From contig JAFDVL010000039.1 in NCBI GenBank assembly GCA_018268995.1, positions 124,001 through 188,000 of the forward strand: a DNA stretch of 64,000 nt, given 5' to 3'. Origin of the DNA: Acidobacteriota bacterium (GTDB taxonomy: Bacteria > Acidobacteriota > Blastocatellia > RBC074). The stretch's first letter is position 1. The number at the start of each line of letters is the position of its first letter. The notes beneath the pieces were generated by a model. The model was not told the origin of the DNA. It saw nothing but the letters and a program-made list of their open reading frames with translations, and did no database searches. Shown here one piece after another: positions 43,494 to 53,702 of the stretch. The translations under genes were made by a program, and so were the position numbers.

Positions 43494-46400
43494 CTAGAAA
43501 TTAAGTTTCAAGGCCACTTGGACAACGCGCGCACCAAAATTCAGCCCGGTGATTCTGCCGAACTGAGTGCTTTCGATGCTGTGGTCGCCGACAAAGAAGA
43601 GGGGGTGATTCAGGAAGTTAAAGAGGTCGGCTCTGAACTCCAGATTCCGCTCTGGTTTTTCGCCCAACCGAATGCGTTTGTTGGCCGAAAAGTCCCAAGA
43701 AACTTGCGAAGGTCCGTCAAACTGCAACCGTTGCAGATTGCCGATTTCGCCAGGGTTGGGATGGAAAAATACCTGCCCACTGAAGGGTGATCTATCGGGA
43801 CCGACAGCACGTCCTGTATTGGTATCAATGACTTTCGGGTCAATATAGTAAACCCGACCGTCAGCTTGTTTACGGATTCCAAACAGGTCTTTGATCTGGT
43901 TACGGTTCAAAGTCGAAACAGCCGGATTTGTTCCTGTGTTGCTGAAGGTGGCCCGACCAGACAAGATCGAAATCGGCGCTCCGCTTTGGTAGTGGACGAT
44001 AGAGCTGACCTGCCATCCACCAATGATGCGATCAACGAAAGCATTTGTGTTGCTCAGGAATCTGTGTCCCGAACCAAATGGCAATTCAAAGATCGTGCTG
44101 GCATTGATCACGTGCGTGACGTCAAAATCAGCACGAACCTTATCAATGTTTTGCCGTGCATTATCCACAAACGGCTCAAAACGGTTCTGGGCAGTACCCG
44201 GAGAATTCGTCAGCACTTTACTAAAGGTATAATTTGCCTGAGCAAAGATACCATTCTTGAACCGACGTCTGAGTTCCAGTTGCAGAGCGTTGTAGTCTGT
44301 GGTGCCGCCATTTACGATGATGCCCGCACCAAAGAGTCCAGGATTAGGCAGGAATCCCGCCGCAAGAGCTGCGGTGCGGCTGGCTGCTGTTGTGATGTAG
44401 GTGCTGGCCAGAGAAGCTGGCTGACCAGTCTGGATGGCAGTTCTCACTCCGGCAACAGTTAACAGTCCACCACCAAAATTGGGAAGCACTGTCAATTGCT
44501 GGCTCCCAGGAAGAGCAGTATTGTATGCAGGGTTAAAAACTCCGCAAGTTGCCGTTGTACAACCCGCCGTTGTTGCTGGCGTATTCAGGGCAATGAAACC
44601 ATTGCTGCGAGCACGATTGAAGTCTTGCAGGAAAGCACTATTGAAACCAAGTTGGTTCAATTCGATTCCGCGCCAGACATCTCTGCCCATCGTTCCAACA
44701 TAGCGAGCTTCCACCGCCATATCCCAGAAAATTTCGCGCTCAATACCAAAGCTGATTTGGTGAACGAAAGGTTGTTTGATGTTGGGATCAACCGTACGTG
44801 CGCCACCCGTTAAGCTTAAGGCTAACTGATCGGCATACGTGCGCGGGACTTTGAAGGTCGGTGTAGTAACCGTGGGGATTCCTGCATTAACAAACGAGTA
44901 AAGATTCAGCAAATTAGCCGTGGAAGCCAATCCGGCGTTTGTGTCTGAAGCTGCACGGCCAACCGTGATGGTTTCTTCATTGACAAATGTCATTGTGTAA
45001 CCAGCCCGGATTGAGGTCTTTCCGTCATTGAACGGGTCCCACGCCAAACCAACTGAAGGCCCAAAGTTGTTCAGGTCTTTGTTGTAAAACCCGCCGTTGA
45101 CAAAATCCAACGAGCCATTCGAATTTAATAACGCTGCGCGGACATCACTGGAAACAATCGGGAGCAGTTGCAGATTGCTTTCTTCTTTCAGCGGGGCGAA
45201 ATATTCCCACTTGAGACCCAGACGCAAGCTCAGATTGGGCCTGATTTTCCAGTTATCCTGCAGATAGAAGGAATAGTTATCGAGCAAGTAATCCCGCACG
45301 TTCGGGATTCCCGCAATATAACCGGAAGTCTTATCTTTCACCTGGAATGTTTGACTGACAGAGCTAATAACACCCGTCAGGAACGTCCGCAGCGCGTTGG
45401 CATTTGCCAAGTCCGCCGCGTTAACTGAACCGCCGGGGAAGTTCGCAGCGGTTAATTGCAGGGCTGTTGGAGCCGTCGGGCTAAACCCAAAATTCACGGT
45501 GGGAAAACGTCCGGCAAAGTTGTAGGGCTGGACTTTGATTCGTTGCAAGCTCCCGCCAAATTGCATCGCGTGGTCGCCCCTTACCCACGAAGCGTTGTCA
45601 ATGTATTGGAAGGTTCGTGTGTCACGACCCTGCGGTTGGAAGGTGACTTCGCGGTTTGTCACGAAGGGAACCGACCAAATTACCCCGCTATAGTCATGAC
45701 TTGATTCAAAGGCAACCGGTGCGAGGTTGGCTCCGATGCGCAGTTCGTTGTTAAGTCTTGGTGTAGCCGCCCAACGCCAAGCGCCAGAGAAGAATTTGAC
45801 GTTGGAAGAGGTGAACACTTTGGGGCGCCTGTTAATCGCGTCCAAATCCGTGCGGTCATCCGTTTCCTTGAAGCGGGTGTGGATAAATTCAAACCGATGC
45901 GCATCATTGGCTTGATAATCGAAGCGCATCCCGTATTGGTTCCGATCATTGACGTCGCTTTGCAGGAAGCGGTATCCGGCAGTGTTCAGCAGTCTTGTCG
46001 CCGATGAATTCCCCACGTCGAAATTGTTTACCAGGGATGCCGAAGGCACTTGGTCTAAAATGATGCTCTTTACTTTGGGATCAAGCGTTAAGCCGGGAAC
46101 AACACTCAGCACATTGACGGATTGGACGGTGTTGTCACTCGGTCGGACGTAGCGGAATGTCCCTGTCAAAAAGTCGTTGTTGACCGGGATCGTATTGTTC
46201 TGTGTAGTTTGAGTGCGCTGTCTGAAACCCTCGTAGCTAAAGAAGAAAAACAGCTTATCTTTTCCGCTCCAATACGGTTTCCCCCCCGTGCCAAACCGCG
46301 GCAGAATCACCGGGCCGCCGATGTTGCCGCCGAATTGATTGCGGTTGAGGAACGGACGCGCCACGGATTTTCCCGTCAGGCGATCAATCGTCGCATTATT

Positions 46401-47186
46401 GAACCAGCTATTGGCCGAGAGCGCCGAATTGCGGTTGAATTCATAAAGACTGCCGTGATACTCGCTTGTTCCCGAAGGCGTCACCAGCTTAACTTGCGAC
46501 GCGCCGCCGGCTGAATCTGCGCCTTGCGTATTGGTGGTAATCGTGAATTCGCCAATGGTGTCCGAGGTCGGACGATTCGGCACGAAATCCAGGGAGTTTG
46601 TACGAATGAAATTGTCCTGAATGTTGATGCCGTCCTGGGTCACTTGCGTCCAGGTTGGACGACCGCCATTGATGGTCGTGTTTGTACGCGTTGGCAAACC
46701 GACCACACCCGCTTGCAATCGAATTAACTCGATTGGATTACGACCGTTTAAGGGCAAATCTACAATCTGACGACGGATGACGGTACTGCTAATATCAGGT
46801 GAAGATGTGTTCACCAAGTCCGTTCCGGCTGTGACCTGCACGGTTTCATTCGCTCCGCCCACTTCCAAAGTGGCAACCAGAGAATAGTCACGTGACGGTT
46901 CGACTTTCACTTCTGTGAAAATCCCTGTTTTAAAACCGGCTGTCTCAATTTTGACGGTGTAAGAAGCAGGAGGCAGTTGAGGAATAGTAAATACGCCTTC
47001 GTCATTGGACGTAGAGGTTTGGATCAATTGTCCTGTTCCTTCGTTAGTGATGGTAACTTTTGCGTTAGGGACAATCGCTCCTGTTTGATCCCGGACGGTT
47101 CCGACGATTCGCCCCAAAGGCGTTTGCGCAACGACGGAAGCAACTGAAATCAAGATCGCGAGGATTGCTAATACAGCTTTTTTCAT
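43494..47186 (-). CDS. Large TonB-dependent receptor, Oar-like, with N-terminal regulatory-like domain
   Basis: 1230 residues. Signal peptide (VLAILAILISVASVVAQ); a carboxypeptidase-regulatory-like beta domain at about 25-105 (IVGTVRDQTGAIVPNAKVTI, FTIPQLPPASYTVKIETAGF); a TonB plug with VDLPLNGRNPIELIRLQAGV; then a large outer-membrane barrel ending in Phe. Oar-type receptors of this size are very numerous in Acidobacteriota and probably import large substrates such as glycans or peptides; the ligand is not known. AAGGAG lies before the ATG. No partner SusD-like gene is adjacent. Confidence 0.92.
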   Translation of the reverse strand: MKKAVLAILAILISVASVVAQTPLGRIVGTVRDQTGAIVPNAKVTITNEGTGQLIQTSTSNDEGVFTIPQLPPASYTVKIETAGFKTGIFTEVKVEPSRDYSLVATLEVGGANETVQVTAGTDLVNTSSPDISSTVIRRQIVDLPLNGRNPIELIRLQAGVVGLPTRTNTTINGGRPTWTQVTQDGINIQDNFIRTNSLDFVPNRPTSDTIGEFTITTNTQGADSAGGASQVKLVTPSGTSEYHGSLYEFNRNSALSANSWFNNATIDRLTGKSVARPFLNRNQFGGNIGGPVILPRFGTGGKPYWSGKDKLFFFFSYEGFRQRTQTTQNNTIPVNNDFLTGTFRYVRPSDNTVQSVNVLSVVPGLTLDPKVKSIILDQVPSASLVNNFDVGNSSATRLLNTAGYRFLQSDVNDRNQYGMRFDYQANDAHRFEFIHTRFKETDDRTDLDAINRRPKVFTSSNVKFFSGAWRWAATPRLNNELRIGANLAPVAFESSHDYSGVIWSVPFVTNREVTFQPQGRDTRTFQYIDNASWVRGDHAMQFGGSLQRIKVQPYNFAGRFPTVNFGFSPTAPTALQLTAANFPGGSVNAADLANANALRTFLTGVISSVSQTFQVKDKTSGYIAGIPNVRDYLLDNYSFYLQDNWKIRPNLSLRLGLKWEYFAPLKEESNLQLLPIVSSDVRAALLNSNGSLDFVNGGFYNKDLNNFGPSVGLAWDPFNDGKTSIRAGYTMTFVNEETITVGRAASDTNAGLASTANLLNLYSFVNAGIPTVTTPTFKVPRTYADQLALSLTGGARTVDPNIKQPFVHQISFGIEREIFWDMAVEARYVGTMGRDVWRGIELNQLGFNSAFLQDFNRARSNGFIALNTPATTAGCTTATCGVFNPAYNTALPGSQQLTVLPNFGGGLLTVAGVRTAIQTGQPASLASTYITTAASRTAALAAGFLPNPGLFGAGIIVNGGTTDYNALQLELRRRFKNGIFAQANYTFSKVLTNSPGTAQNRFEPFVDNARQNIDKVRADFDVTHVINASTIFELPFGSGHRFLSNTNAFVDRIIGGWQVSSIVHYQSGAPISILSGRATFSNTGTNPAVSTLNRNQIKDLFGIRKQADGRVYYIDPKVIDTNTGRAVGPDRSPFSGQVFFHPNPGEIGNLQRLQFDGPSQVSWDFSANKRIRLGEKPERNLEFRADLFNFLNHPLFFVGDHSIESTQFGRITGLNFGARVVQVALKLNF

Positions 47187-47618
47187 GGGTTACTCCTTAG
47201 AAAATATTTGACTTCAAGGAAATGCGATATCAATGCGTTTCTATTTGAGATCGGATAAAAGCACTTATTGTGTCTCAGCCCTTAATCCGACTTTTTGGAA
47301 AAACTTGGATAAGTTGGAGGAAGAACGCAACGCTTATGCCATCTTTCGTAGAAAGGAAAAGCTTTGCATAAATTACAGTTATCGAGATTTCTTTTAACAA
47401 GAGAGGGTCTCTATTTTCCAGAAAATCATAATTTATTCATTTTTTTGAAAAATCTGATCCTCCCCAAGGAAAAACTGATCACCTTCTACTGCTACAGCGT
47501 CGTTGACACATTGGGTGGGTAGGTGTATTACCGAAAAGCCGGAGGCCACAAGGAGTTGGCCTTTTTGCTAATACAACAGGCATTGCGAGCCAAGTGTCGA
47601 GATTAGCCTCATCCGTAT
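47187..47618. other. Intergenic region with no gene recognised
   Basis: 432 bases between the divergent receptor and membrane protein genes. The receptor promoter must be here but no convincing -35/-10 is seen. At 47543-47562 a six-base stem (AGGCCA/TGGCCT) followed by TTTTT looks like a weak terminator on +. Confidence 0.6.
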
Positions 47619-47642
47619 GTGTTCAACTGGACTTTGCTCCTT

Positions 47643-48305
47643 ATGGAAATGCCCAGCGTCCCCCTCGCTTTAGAAGCCTTTCTTCCTGTCCTCTTCATAG
47701 GATTAGGAATGTTTTTCATTGTTCGCCTGGTCAGACAATTGGATCGTAATTGCGGCCATCTTGCCTCGCTCGGCTTTCTGCTCATTACGCTAGGAACCTT
47801 CCTGCATACTCTCTGGAAACTTATTTTGGCCACGACAGAATTAAATATTCCGGTGCTAAATCATAGCCTGTTCATTTTCTCAGCGCCGGGCTTTGTTCTG
47901 GTAGCGTGGGCAGTTTGGAATACTTTTTATGGCGGCCCCAGCGGTACGCCCGTGTGGGTCGTCCCTGTCATCGTTATTGTGGTGGGTGGTGGTGCCGCAG
48001 CAATTAACGCCTTAAGCAAAGGTGGACAACGATGGTTTTATATTTTGCTGGGATTGGCAACGGTGGCACAAATCGCAACAGCGGTTTTATTGGCCTGGCA
48101 AAGCTGGCGACGAAGATTGGCTTTAGCCTCGCTGTTGTTCATTTTCTACCTGGTTGTGGTGAGCGTGCAGACCAGTTTTTTTCAACTGCTATCCTCTTCC
48201 ATCACCTTGCAATGGATAGAACAAATCGTCAATACCATGATTTTAGGGGCATTTGCCTATGCGTCATGGCAACTTGAGCGAAGCATTACGCAAAAACACC
48301 GCTGA
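47643..48305 (+). CDS. Integral membrane protein of unknown function
   Basis: 220 residues with about seven hydrophobic segments: VPLALEAFLPVLFIGLGMFF, LGFLLITLGTFLHTLWKLIL, a pair around SLFIFSAPGFVLVAWAVW, VPVIVIVVGGGAAAI, and two more near the C-terminus. No motif recognised. An in-frame GTG at 47619 is an alternative start; neither has a clear ribosome site. Lies convergent to the aldehyde dehydrogenase gene. Confidence 0.75.
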   Translation: MEMPSVPLALEAFLPVLFIGLGMFFIVRLVRQLDRNCGHLASLGFLLITLGTFLHTLWKLILATTELNIPVLNHSLFIFSAPGFVLVAWAVWNTFYGGPSGTPVWVVPVIVIVVGGGAAAINALSKGGQRWFYILLGLATVAQIATAVLLAWQSWRRRLALASLLFIFYLVVVSVQTSFFQLLSSSITLQWIEQIVNTMILGAFAYASWQLERSITQKHR

Positions 48306-48350
48306 CAAAGAAGCAATATCACCCATTTCCGCAGAGGCAGTGATAGTGCC

Positions 48351-49748
48351 TTACAGTGTCAGTCGCAGATGAAATGATTTCGGACGGGTGAAGGCCGCAA
48401 AGCCAAGTTTCGATAAAGTGCAACCGCGCCCGGAATCCTTGACGCCTGTCCAAGCCAGCGCAGGATCAAGATAATCGCAGCGATTCATCAGCCACGTCCC
48501 CGTTTCAATTTGATCACCTATACGCAACGCTGCATCCACATCCGCTGTCCAAATAGAAGCTGTCAAACCATAATGACTGTCGTTCATCAACTGAATGGCT
48601 TCATCATCATTCCTGACCGACATAATCCCAACAACAGGCCCGAAAGTTTCTTCGGACATTACAAGCATGTTGTGGTCTACATTCACAAGAACTTGCGGCG
48701 CAAGGTAAGGCGTGCCTTTTTGATTCTTCGGGAAAAGCGTTGGTGGGATCAGCGCTTTTGCGCCGCGTTGTAAGGCATCTTGAATCTGTTCGCGGACTTT
48801 GTCTGCTGCATCGGTGCGTACCATCGGGCCAAGCGTTGTTTGCGGATCAAGCGGGTTGCCGAGTTTGTATTGTTTGGTTAGTTCGACAACCCCCTCGACA
48901 AATTTTTCATACACATCCTGATGCACGTAAATTCGCTCAATCGCGCAACACGATTGCCCTGAATTGAACATTGCACCATCCACCAGATTTTCAATTGTTG
49001 CCTCTAACTGCGCATCGGGCCGTACATAGGCAGGGTCTTTGCCGCCCAACTCCAGGCCAGTCGCAATAAACCGCTCGCTGGCGGCACGCTGCACGGCATG
49101 GCCTCCGGCAACCGATCCGGTAAAAGCGACAAAGCCGATGCGGGAATCGCTGATAACTGCGGCAACCTGATCGTGATCTATATGCAAAAACTGAAAGACA
49201 CCCTCGGGCAATCCAGCGGCAGCAAACGCTTCGGCATAACGTTCTGCCACGAGTGGCGTTTGCGGCGCGATCTTCAGAATCACACTATTTCCGGCCAAAA
49301 TTGCTGGAACAATCGCATTCACAGAGGCAAGCCAGGGGTAATTCCACGGTGCCAGCACGAGCACCACGCCCAGCGGTTCGTGGCGAATGAAGCGCTGAAA
49401 ATTTTCCTTTGGCTCAATGGCAAGGTCGCTCAATTCCTGCTCAGCGATGTCGCACATATAATTCACGCGCTCTGCAAACCCACGCCGAATTTCAAATGGA
49501 CTGTAGGTAATTGGTCTGCCGATTTGCCACGTCAACTCAGTGCCGATTTCGTCGGCCCGTTCGACCAGCCGGGCCAGCATCTGGCGACAAATGGCAACGC
49601 GCTCTGGAATCGGAGTATGCTTCCAGAGTTGTTGGGCAGCAACGGCACGGGCAAGAGCCGCTTCAATCTGTTCATTTGTTGCAAGTTGACGTTCGGCATA
49701 CACCACGCCATCAATGGGGCTAATTGCTTGTTGGAAATGGTTGTTCAT
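48351..49748 (-). CDS. Aldehyde dehydrogenase (NAD(P)-dependent)
   Basis: 465 residues, the family length. APWNYPWL, the cofactor loop VAFTGSVAGGHAV, general base Glu in GLELGGKDPAYV, catalytic Cys in NSGQSCCAIERIYV, and EETFGPVVGIM are canonical. The order resembles succinate-semialdehyde-type enzymes but the substrate cannot be assigned. The frame is open to 49901 but that stretch has no homology-like sequence; ATG 49748 gives the normal start. It stands alone between unrelated genes. Confidence 0.93.
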   Translation of the reverse strand: MNNHFQQAISPIDGVVYAERQLATNEQIEAALARAVAAQQLWKHTPIPERVAICRQMLARLVERADEIGTELTWQIGRPITYSPFEIRRGFAERVNYMCDIAEQELSDLAIEPKENFQRFIRHEPLGVVLVLAPWNYPWLASVNAIVPAILAGNSVILKIAPQTPLVAERYAEAFAAAGLPEGVFQFLHIDHDQVAAVISDSRIGFVAFTGSVAGGHAVQRAASERFIATGLELGGKDPAYVRPDAQLEATIENLVDGAMFNSGQSCCAIERIYVHQDVYEKFVEGVVELTKQYKLGNPLDPQTTLGPMVRTDAADKVREQIQDALQRGAKALIPPTLFPKNQKGTPYLAPQVLVNVDHNMLVMSEETFGPVVGIMSVRNDDEAIQLMNDSHYGLTASIWTADVDAALRIGDQIETGTWLMNRCDYLDPALAWTGVKDSGRGCTLSKLGFAAFTRPKSFHLRLTL

Positions 49749-49856
49749 AGTTCTTTCTGATAAAAATAATTTGTAGGTGCTGAAGTGTATGAGGATGTCA
49801 GCCAATGAACAAGAGGGCAGGTAAAACAGCTGTCGGTGAATCAGGAAATTTGCCAC

Positions 49857-49896
49857 AAAAAACGGGAGCTGCATCAAATTCTTGACGCAGCTCCCG
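49857..49896 (-). terminator. Intrinsic terminator after the DUF1501 gene
   Basis: On the - strand a perfect 10-base stem (49896-49887 with 49872-49863, CGGGAGCTGC and its complement) is followed by TTTTTT at 49862-49857. It lies about 30 bases past the stop of the DUF1501 gene. Confidence 0.93.
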
Positions 49897-49926
49897 CACA
49901 ATAATCCGTAGTTATCTCCCCCGAAA

Positions 49927-51201
49927 TTAACTACGAATTATCCCTCGGAAATTGGAAATCTTTGTTTGGTAGGCTGGGAAAACAGCATTCAGATTTGTTG
50001 CTCCCAAATGCCGCATTGCAATCTCGCTGAAGACATCGCGAAAATCAGTCGTCAACGCCAGATCGCGACCTTCGTAAAGTTGACTGTTTTGCAACCCCGG
50101 CCATTTGCCGAGCACTTTGCCGCCATTCACATTGCCGCCAAGCACAAACATACAACTGGCGTGACCGTGATCGGTGCCGCGATTCCCATTTTCTTTGGCA
50201 GTGCGGCCAAATTCCGTCATCGTCAAAATCACGACATCCCCTGCACGATCTTTTAAATCTGCGTAGAGCGCCGCAATGCCATTGGAAAATTCCAGGAGCC
50301 GATTGGCCAATTGTCCCTGACCTGCGCCTTCGTTGGCATGCGTATCCCAACCACCGATGTCAGTGAAAGCGACTTCGAGGCCGATGTCAGATTTGATGAG
50401 TTGTGCGATTTGCTTGAGGCTATCGCCAAAACGTCCGCGCGGATAATTGGCATCTGCCGCAGGTTTGTATTGCGTAGGATTGACGCGTTTCAGCATCTTC
50501 ACAGCTTCAAACGTTTCGTGCCCTGTGCCACGCAAAGCCTCGTTGACACTTTGTTCATACATCGCTTCAAATCCGCCTTGCAATGCAGCCGCTGATTGGC
50601 CGCCGCCACCGCGAATGCCAAAATCATTGATGTTATTCATCGCAATGCTCGCGGCTTTGCCCTGCAAGGTGCGCGGCAGATTTGGCCCCATCGCTACAGC
50701 ACGAAATGGCGAAGCAGTTTTGTCTGGCCTGGATTGCAAATAGCGATTGAGCCAGCCATCCGAAGTGCTTTTCACACCGGGCGTTCCCGCCTCCATATAA
50801 TCTTGCGCGTCAAAGTGGGAACGTGTCGTATCCGGCGATCCGACAGCATGAACAATCGCCAATTGCCCCGCGTCGTAAATCGGCTTGAAGGCCGAAAGCG
50901 CTGGACTCAAAGCAAAGAAACCATCCAAATCAATTGCGGAAGGGTTGTTCGGCTGCTTGTCATTTTTCGGGCGCGGGACTGCGAGGCTGGGCCGCAAATC
51001 GTAATAGGCAGATTCGCCATAAGGGATCACCGCATTCAGGCTATCCATCGCGCCGCGCTGGAAAATAACAATCAATGTTTTTCGTCGCCCCGTGGTTGAA
51101 GTCTGCGCCAAGGTACGAGCTAGAAATGACGGAGAGTTCATGGCAAAGCCAAATCCGGCGAATGCAACTCCACTGCTTTTGAGAAAAAATCTTCTGTTCA
51201 T
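49927..51201 (-). CDS. DUF1501 protein, Tat-exported
   Basis: 424 residues. N-terminal twin-arginine signal (NRRFFLKSSGVAFAGFGF). The body matches DUF1501, a sulfatase/alkaline phosphatase-fold group: FQRGAMDSLNAVIPYGE, GLEVAFTDIGGWDTHANEGA, VVILTMTEFGRTAKENGNRG, TDHGHASCMFVLGG. Metal ligands are the Asp and His of the last blocks by analogy. It is paired with the DUF1800 gene (15 bases apart) as in many Bacteria of this phylum and in Planctomycetota. Role unknown. Confidence 0.92.
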   Translation of the reverse strand: MNRRFFLKSSGVAFAGFGFAMNSPSFLARTLAQTSTTGRRKTLIVIFQRGAMDSLNAVIPYGESAYYDLRPSLAVPRPKNDKQPNNPSAIDLDGFFALSPALSAFKPIYDAGQLAIVHAVGSPDTTRSHFDAQDYMEAGTPGVKSTSDGWLNRYLQSRPDKTASPFRAVAMGPNLPRTLQGKAASIAMNNINDFGIRGGGGQSAAALQGGFEAMYEQSVNEALRGTGHETFEAVKMLKRVNPTQYKPAADANYPRGRFGDSLKQIAQLIKSDIGLEVAFTDIGGWDTHANEGAGQGQLANRLLEFSNGIAALYADLKDRAGDVVILTMTEFGRTAKENGNRGTDHGHASCMFVLGGNVNGGKVLGKWPGLQNSQLYEGRDLALTTDFRDVFSEIAMRHLGATNLNAVFPAYQTKISNFRGIIRS

Positions 51202-51216
51202 AATGCTCCCCAGCTT

Positions 51217-53097
51217 TTACTGTCGTTGGAATTCAGGTGATCCCAAAATCAAGCCTGCGATTTTGGCGACGTCGGTGCCGTTGTTGCCGACAATTTGCGG
51301 GTCACTCAGCGTTTTGTCCAACGTTGCACGTGTCCCGGCTGAGATGTTGCCGTGCAAAATATTTTTGACGAAATAATCAGCCACTTCTTTTGGCTTGGCA
51401 GATTTCAATTCAGGCGCAAAGTTGACGCCCGTGCCGAAAATCTTATTGCCGCTCAACGCCAGTGCGAAGTTCATTCTTTCCAGCAATGCGCCTGTATTGA
51501 CCCAAACATCAGCCTCATCTTTATAACCAGTCGGTGGTTGCGCCAGATAAAGCCCTTCGCCCATCTGCTGAATCCAGCGATGAAACGCGATTGCCCCGTT
51601 CGTCTCGGCACCCAAGGCGCGAGCGGCGCTGACGGTCATTTCAAAAGGCGTTTTGATCTTGGCACGGTAGCTTTCAGCAGACCAGAATTCTGGCGAAGTA
51701 AAGAGCGTTTTGTAAACTATGCGTAAATCACCGTCACTCTTCAAGTACGCGTGTGAAAGGCGATCTATCAGCGATTGTGGCGGATTGTCAGCAACGAATT
51801 TTCTGGCCAATTTGGTCGAAAGATATTTTGCGGTCGAGGGATGTTTAGCCAGCATTTTAATGACGGATTCTCCATCTCTCTGCCCGCCACCTGCTGGAAT
51901 CTTGTTTCCCAGAACAACTTTTTCACCATCGTCATGCATAAACGGAGCGAAATAGAACCCTCCGCCGTTGCGAGGTTGGCGCAGCGTCCATCCAGTAAAA
52001 CAACGCGCGACTTCTTGCACATCTTTTTGCGTATATCCACCATCCACACCCAACGTGTGCAGTTCCATAATCTCGCGGGCATAGTTTTCATTAATCCCTC
52101 GACTGCGCTTTGCCTGTGGTCGTTGTTGCTGCGCCATTTTTTCATCCTGACGCTGCGCAGCTTTCATTTCACGCTGCTCCTGTTTTTCCATCTGGCGCAT
52201 TTCACGATTGACATTTCCCGTGCTCAATCGCCCCAATCGTCCTTGTCCCAAAGGGGTATTTGGGTTTCGGTTTTGCCGCATTTGGCGAAGCTGATTGAAG
52301 TCAGGCATTTTGGCGTTAGGGGAAGTGCTGAGCCAATTATCCAGGTAAAACAGCATTGCCGGGCTTTTTGCCGTCGCCAATAACAGGTCTTCAAATTTCC
52401 CAAAAACATTCGGGCGAATCGCTTCGCGTTCATAGGATGTGAGTAGCACACGATCTGCCCCCTTTTGCGCAAAAACATTGAAGTGATTGAACCAGAAATC
52501 CGTCAGCACTTCCTGCAATTGCCGTTCGCTGTAAACTGCCCGCAAAATCTTAGCCTGCTGTAATTCCAGTACAGGGGTTTGACGTGGCTTATAGCCCATT
52601 TCAGCCAGCGCTTTTACAAGTTCCCGGCGCTTGGCCGGATCAGTTAGCGCATCGCTGTTTTGAGGTTTCTGCTTCTCATCGGTCTTTACTTCATCGCCAA
52701 CAGCCGACACATTGTTTTGCTTCTCAATTCTGTCACGGATTTGCTGTAGCACCTGCGGCGGAGGCTCGTAAACTTTCGCAATTTCTTCATTGCTCATGTT
52801 AAGCGAGGTCAACGGCTGCAATTTTTGCGCAATCGCATCATCCGCAACTTTTTCTGGATGTAACTGCTGATCAAGATAAGCTTCCCATCCCATTTTCATT
52901 ACGTTCTCAACATCGCCTGGACGTGGGCCAAAGGTAAGCCGATCAAGCAAATGAATCGCTTTTTGCTGATCTGTTAATTTCGTGTTTTGTGTTGATTTAT
53001 TCTTTTGTGCAAGGGCATTGCTGATCGGGCTTAGTGCCAAAATGCCTGCTAAGAAGAAGGAGCAAAGTTGATTTATATAGTTTCCTGGTCTCAGCAT
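51217..53097 (-). CDS. DUF1800 protein, secreted
   Basis: 626 residues. Sec signal peptide (LCSFFLAGILALSPISNALA). DUF1800 blocks: AIHLLDRLTFGPRPGDVENV, YLDQQLHPEKVADDAIAQKL, FWFNHFNVFAQKGADR, NENYAREIMELHTLGVDGGY, VQEVARCFTGWTL, SPEFWSAESYRAKIKTPFEM. A Gln/Arg-rich insert (about 310-345) is unusual. GTG at 53109 is possible, but GAGGAA sits just before the ATG at 53097. Forms an operon with the DUF1501 gene. Confidence 0.92.
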   Translation of the reverse strand: MLRPGNYINQLCSFFLAGILALSPISNALAQKNKSTQNTKLTDQQKAIHLLDRLTFGPRPGDVENVMKMGWEAYLDQQLHPEKVADDAIAQKLQPLTSLNMSNEEIAKVYEPPPQVLQQIRDRIEKQNNVSAVGDEVKTDEKQKPQNSDALTDPAKRRELVKALAEMGYKPRQTPVLELQQAKILRAVYSERQLQEVLTDFWFNHFNVFAQKGADRVLLTSYEREAIRPNVFGKFEDLLLATAKSPAMLFYLDNWLSTSPNAKMPDFNQLRQMRQNRNPNTPLGQGRLGRLSTGNVNREMRQMEKQEQREMKAAQRQDEKMAQQQRPQAKRSRGINENYAREIMELHTLGVDGGYTQKDVQEVARCFTGWTLRQPRNGGGFYFAPFMHDDGEKVVLGNKIPAGGGQRDGESVIKMLAKHPSTAKYLSTKLARKFVADNPPQSLIDRLSHAYLKSDGDLRIVYKTLFTSPEFWSAESYRAKIKTPFEMTVSAARALGAETNGAIAFHRWIQQMGEGLYLAQPPTGYKDEADVWVNTGALLERMNFALALSGNKIFGTGVNFAPELKSAKPKEVADYFVKNILHGNISAGTRATLDKTLSDPQIVGNNGTDVAKIAGLILGSPEFQRQ

Positions 53098-53220
53098 ATC
53101 GTTCCTCACAGTTATGAAGCCATTTCCCGGTTTCGTGGAAACGTAGGCTTAGACGATAAATATGCTGGCTTGGTTGAAATTTATGAAGAGATTTTCGATA
53201 AAGGGAAATAAGAAAAGAAA

Positions 53221-53274
53221 TGGCTGCTCTATATTAGGTAACATCCCCCGAAGTTACTTAATACCTAGCAGCCA
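53221..53274. repeat. Strong hairpin upstream of the DUF1800 gene
   Basis: Arms 53221-53242 and 53253-53274 complement at 18 of 22 positions (outer 8 and inner 5 perfect), with a 10-base loop. It lies 123 bases upstream of the DUF1800 start. No family is recognised; it may be a leader structure, an operator or a REP-like element. Confidence 0.65.
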
Positions 53275-53643
53275 CTTCAATAGCTCTTTTACGGAACAGG
53301 AACTCGCTCCCCAACGAATTCCCCAAGGTATCCCCCAACACATCCCGTATTCGAGCATTATTTGAACGTTGATTTCGCCTGTCTTTTAAGCAATCTTAGT
53401 GCCAAAGGGTTCTCTCCTCCCCTATCTAGCCATCAATCGCCTACAAATCCCACAGATAAAAAACTTACATATTTCATCGGCTTAAGCGTCGGACGCCTCA
53501 AAGCACGTCTTTCTGTTCTTGTGTCCTATTTAAGCACATTCATCTTATAAAAATGAGGTTTTTCCAGACATTTTCTAGAGAAAATATTATTCGTAACGTT
53601 GAAATTGCCTGTATTTTGGCACAAAAAATAATGGACTCTTAAA
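53275..53643. other. AT-rich intergenic stretch, no gene seen
   Basis: About 370 bases between the hairpin and the B12 operon promoter. Short open frames occur on both strands but none has a ribosome site with coding-like composition. It probably holds the divergent promoter for DUF1800/DUF1501; none can be named. Confidence 0.6.
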
Positions 53644-53672
53644 TTGACAGCCCATAGCGAGCGTGCTAATTT
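53644..53672 (+). promoter_or_regulatory. Sigma-70-type promoter of the B12 uptake operon
   Basis: TTGACA (53644-53649), 17 bases, TAATTT (53667-53672). The -35 is perfect and the spacing ideal. The start site would be near 53679, about 25 bases before the riboswitch aptamer. Confidence 0.65.
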
Positions 53673-53702
53673 GCAGTCCTCTTTGCAAGTTCTTTGCATT
53701 TC

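Noticed and set aside
47543..47567. Terminator on + before the membrane protein gene
   Set aside because: Stem of only six bases and no + strand gene upstream that would need it.
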